Assembly (NCBI RefSeq): GCF_900115785.1 | Contig: NZ_FOYS01000003.1 | Coordinates: 248,001-312,000 of the forward strand | Reading direction: 5' to 3' | Source: Halogeometricum limi | GTDB taxonomy: Archaea; Halobacteriota; Halobacteria; Halobacteriales; Haloferacaceae | Length of the DNA stretch: 64,000 nt | Shown here: positions 61,743 through 64,000 of the stretch, piece after piece | Position numbering within the stretch: the stretch's first letter is position 1 | How the letters are laid out: each line of letters opens with the position of its first letter | The notes under the pieces: generated by a model | The model's database searches: none | What the model was told of the DNA's origin: nothing | The model's input: the letters and a program-made list of their open reading frames with translations, nothing else | Program-made: the position numbers and the translations under genes

Positions 61743-62618
61743 TCAGAACAGGACGGAACCCTCGCCGACGCTCGTCTGGTAGGCGCGGGCCTGCACGCCG
61801 GCGTCGTCGAAGCCGTCGAGCATCGCGGCGGCGACGCGGCGGCGGTCACGGCGGTAACAGACGGCCAGGACGGACGGACCCGCACCGGAGACGGTGACGC
61901 CCGTCGCGCCGGCGTCGAGTGCGGCCGACCGGACGCCGCCGTACCCGGTGATGAGTTCCGAGCGTGCGGGCGTGACGAGTCGTTCGTCCATCCCGCGGCC
62001 GACGAGTTCGGGGTCGGAGCGACACATGCCGACGGTGAGCGTCGCCGCCGACCCGACGGTGTGGACCACGTCGTCCATCTCCGCGCGGGAGGGGACGACG
62101 CGGCGGGCGTCGCGCGTCGAGACGGCTATCTCTGGCAGGCAGGCGACGAGCGAGATGTCCGTCTCGACGGTGGTGACCGCACCCTCGCGGGCGACGGTGA
62201 ACCCGCCGAGAAGCGCCGGAGCGACGTTGTCGGCGTGCGCCTCGCCCGAGACGACGGCCTCTCCCTCGGCGGCGATGGGGACGAGTTCCGAACGCGAGTA
62301 GCCCCGGTCGTACAGGGCGTTCAGCGCGAGGGCGGCACCGGCCGAACTGGCCGCGGACGAACCGAGACCCGAAGAAGGCCTGACGCCCTTGTCGATGCGG
62401 ATACGCGCCGGGGCGTCGAGTGCCTCGGCGACGGCACCGACGACGTTCTTGTCCGGGTCCTCGGGGATGTACTGGCTCCCGACGCCCGTCACCTCGATAG
62501 TCGTCTCCGACGCACGTTCGACGCGAATCACGTCCGCAGGACGGTCGAGGGCCACGCCGAACACGTCGAACCCGCTTCCGAGATTCGCGCTCGTCGCGGG
62601 TGCCTTGACCGTCTCCAT
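61743..62618 (-). CDS. thrB: homoserine kinase
   Basis: A 291-residue GHMP kinase that phosphorylates homoserine in threonine synthesis. The start ATG at 62616-62618 gives METVKAPATSANLGSGFD, the N-terminal family block; the ATP loop is RPSSGLGSSAASSAGA and the C-terminal GHMP block is TGVTVSGAGPSVLAVCYR. Length is normal. No other threonine gene is adjacent; an IS605-type element follows upstream. Confidence 0.96.
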   Translation of the reverse strand: METVKAPATSANLGSGFDVFGVALDRPADVIRVERASETTIEVTGVGSQYIPEDPDKNVVGAVAEALDAPARIRIDKGVRPSSGLGSSAASSAGAALALNALYDRGYSRSELVPIAAEGEAVVSGEAHADNVAPALLGGFTVAREGAVTTVETDISLVACLPEIAVSTRDARRVVPSRAEMDDVVHTVGSAATLTVGMCRSDPELVGRGMDERLVTPARSELITGYGGVRSAALDAGATGVTVSGAGPSVLAVCYRRDRRRVAAAMLDGFDDAGVQARAYQTSVGEGSVLF

Positions 62619-62664
62619 GGAGCGTTTCTTCCCCAACGGCGGGTAAAAAGGTAGCGAAGCGAAG

Positions 62665-62767
<103 letters not shown>

Positions 62768-62770
62768 GTC

Positions 62771-62776
62771 TTTAAG
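62771..62776 (+). promoter_or_regulatory. TATA-like box of tnpA
   Basis: TTTAAG lies about 28-30 nt before the tnpA ATG at 62803, consistent with the archaeal promoter spacing. Confidence 0.4.
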
Positions 62777-62802
62777 CCGTCCGACCGTGATAGTATGCAT
62801 AG

Positions 62803-63179
62803 ATGGTAAAGAGTACCCGTCACGCGAAATACGAACTCTATTACCACATAGTGTTCGTGCCGAAATGTCGGCGTTCTCACCTGACGGGGAAGACGAAGGA
62901 ACGTCTCGAAACCATCTTCGCGGAAATCTGTGAGGACAAGGGCCTCGAACTGGCTGAGTCCGAGGTCATGCCCGACCACGTACACCTGTTTATCGGGAGT
63001 CCACCCAAGAACGCCCCATCCCTCATTGTCAACTGGGTCAAGGGTATCTCCGCCCGCAAGTACAACCAACGCTACGACGACCGCGTGAAGTGGACTCGTT
63101 CCTACTACGTCGGAACAGCGGGAAGTGCCTCGAAGGGCGCTGTCGAACGCTACATCGCTGAACAGGAGGGTGACGGCGG

Positions 63180-63183
<4 letters not shown>
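62803..63183 (+). CDS. tnpA: IS200/IS605-family transposase TnpA
   Basis: A 126-residue HUH single-strand transposase. The HUH motif is PDHVHLF (H59, H61) and the catalytic tyrosine is Y117 in VERYIAEQ, with Q121 as an expected metal-contact residue. Length and motif spacing are complete, so it is probably active. It overlaps tnpB by 4 nt (ATGA). It would cut and paste the element as single-stranded DNA. Confidence 0.93.

Positions 63184-64000
<817 letters not shown>

Overview
The window is chromosomal DNA of a haloarchaeon, most likely a Haloferacales member of the Haloferax/Halogeometricum type. The evidence is very high GC, strongly acidic proteins, haloarchaeal-only families (HalOD1 response regulator, bacterio-opsin-activator type HTH proteins, LWR-salt protein, siroheme decarboxylase), archaeal information-processing proteins (aIF2-beta, aIF5A, DnaG) and TATA boxes about 26 nt ahead of leaderless starts. 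No rRNA, tRNA or CRISPR array was found. The genus is an inference.

Layout. 0-8 kb: a cut-off FAD oxidoreductase, aldo/keto reductase, RecA/KaiC-like ATPase with partner, MsrB, epimerase, a GIY-YIG-like protein beside a repeat/zinc-ribbon protein, and a REC-PAS regulator. 8-24 kb: ABC exporter, sugar-phosphate isomerase-like protein, membrane-fused spermidine synthase-like protein, K+ channel with a C-terminal zinc ribbon, cupin, Tat lipoprotein, degenerate PAP2 protein, DoxX protein, an APC permease coupled to an M20 peptidase, an HTH regulator, aIF2-beta and a second aldo/keto reductase. 24-35 kb: deoxyhypusine synthase, sensory rhodopsin II with its transducer, Nif3-like protein, two overlapping 7TM histidine kinases, then agmatinase-like and aIF5A genes. 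35-43 kb: UbiB-like kinase with Hsp20, tandem MoeA genes, HalOD1 regulator, HAD hydrolase, LWR-salt protein and pterin dehydratase. 43-52 kb: a heme-from-siroheme operon (ahbAB, precorrin-2 dehydrogenase, hemA), two cis-prenyltransferase-family genes (one lacking the catalytic Asp), a DUF92 protein, a GNAT enzyme and dnaG. 52-64 kb: DUF3311 plus sodium symporter, YqcI/YcgG plus isochorismatase-like pair, a membrane gene split by an 82-bp palindromic repeat, a CARF-like HTH regulator facing a small winged-helix gene, more regulators, pdxS, a universal stress protein, thrB and an IS200/IS605 element whose TnpB runs off the window.

How it works together. The deoxyhypusine synthase, agmatinase-like and aIF5A genes form the aIF5A modification set. 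The 43.4-46.6 kb genes make heme through siroheme. The SRII/HtrII pair is a repellent-light phototaxis receptor whose transducer also has a large extracytoplasmic domain. Least explained are the CARF-like regulator locus, the palindromic repeat family, the degenerate cis-prenyltransferase, a structured intergenic region with an Arg-rich micro-ORF, and hairpins with a GAAA loop ahead of the IS605 genes.
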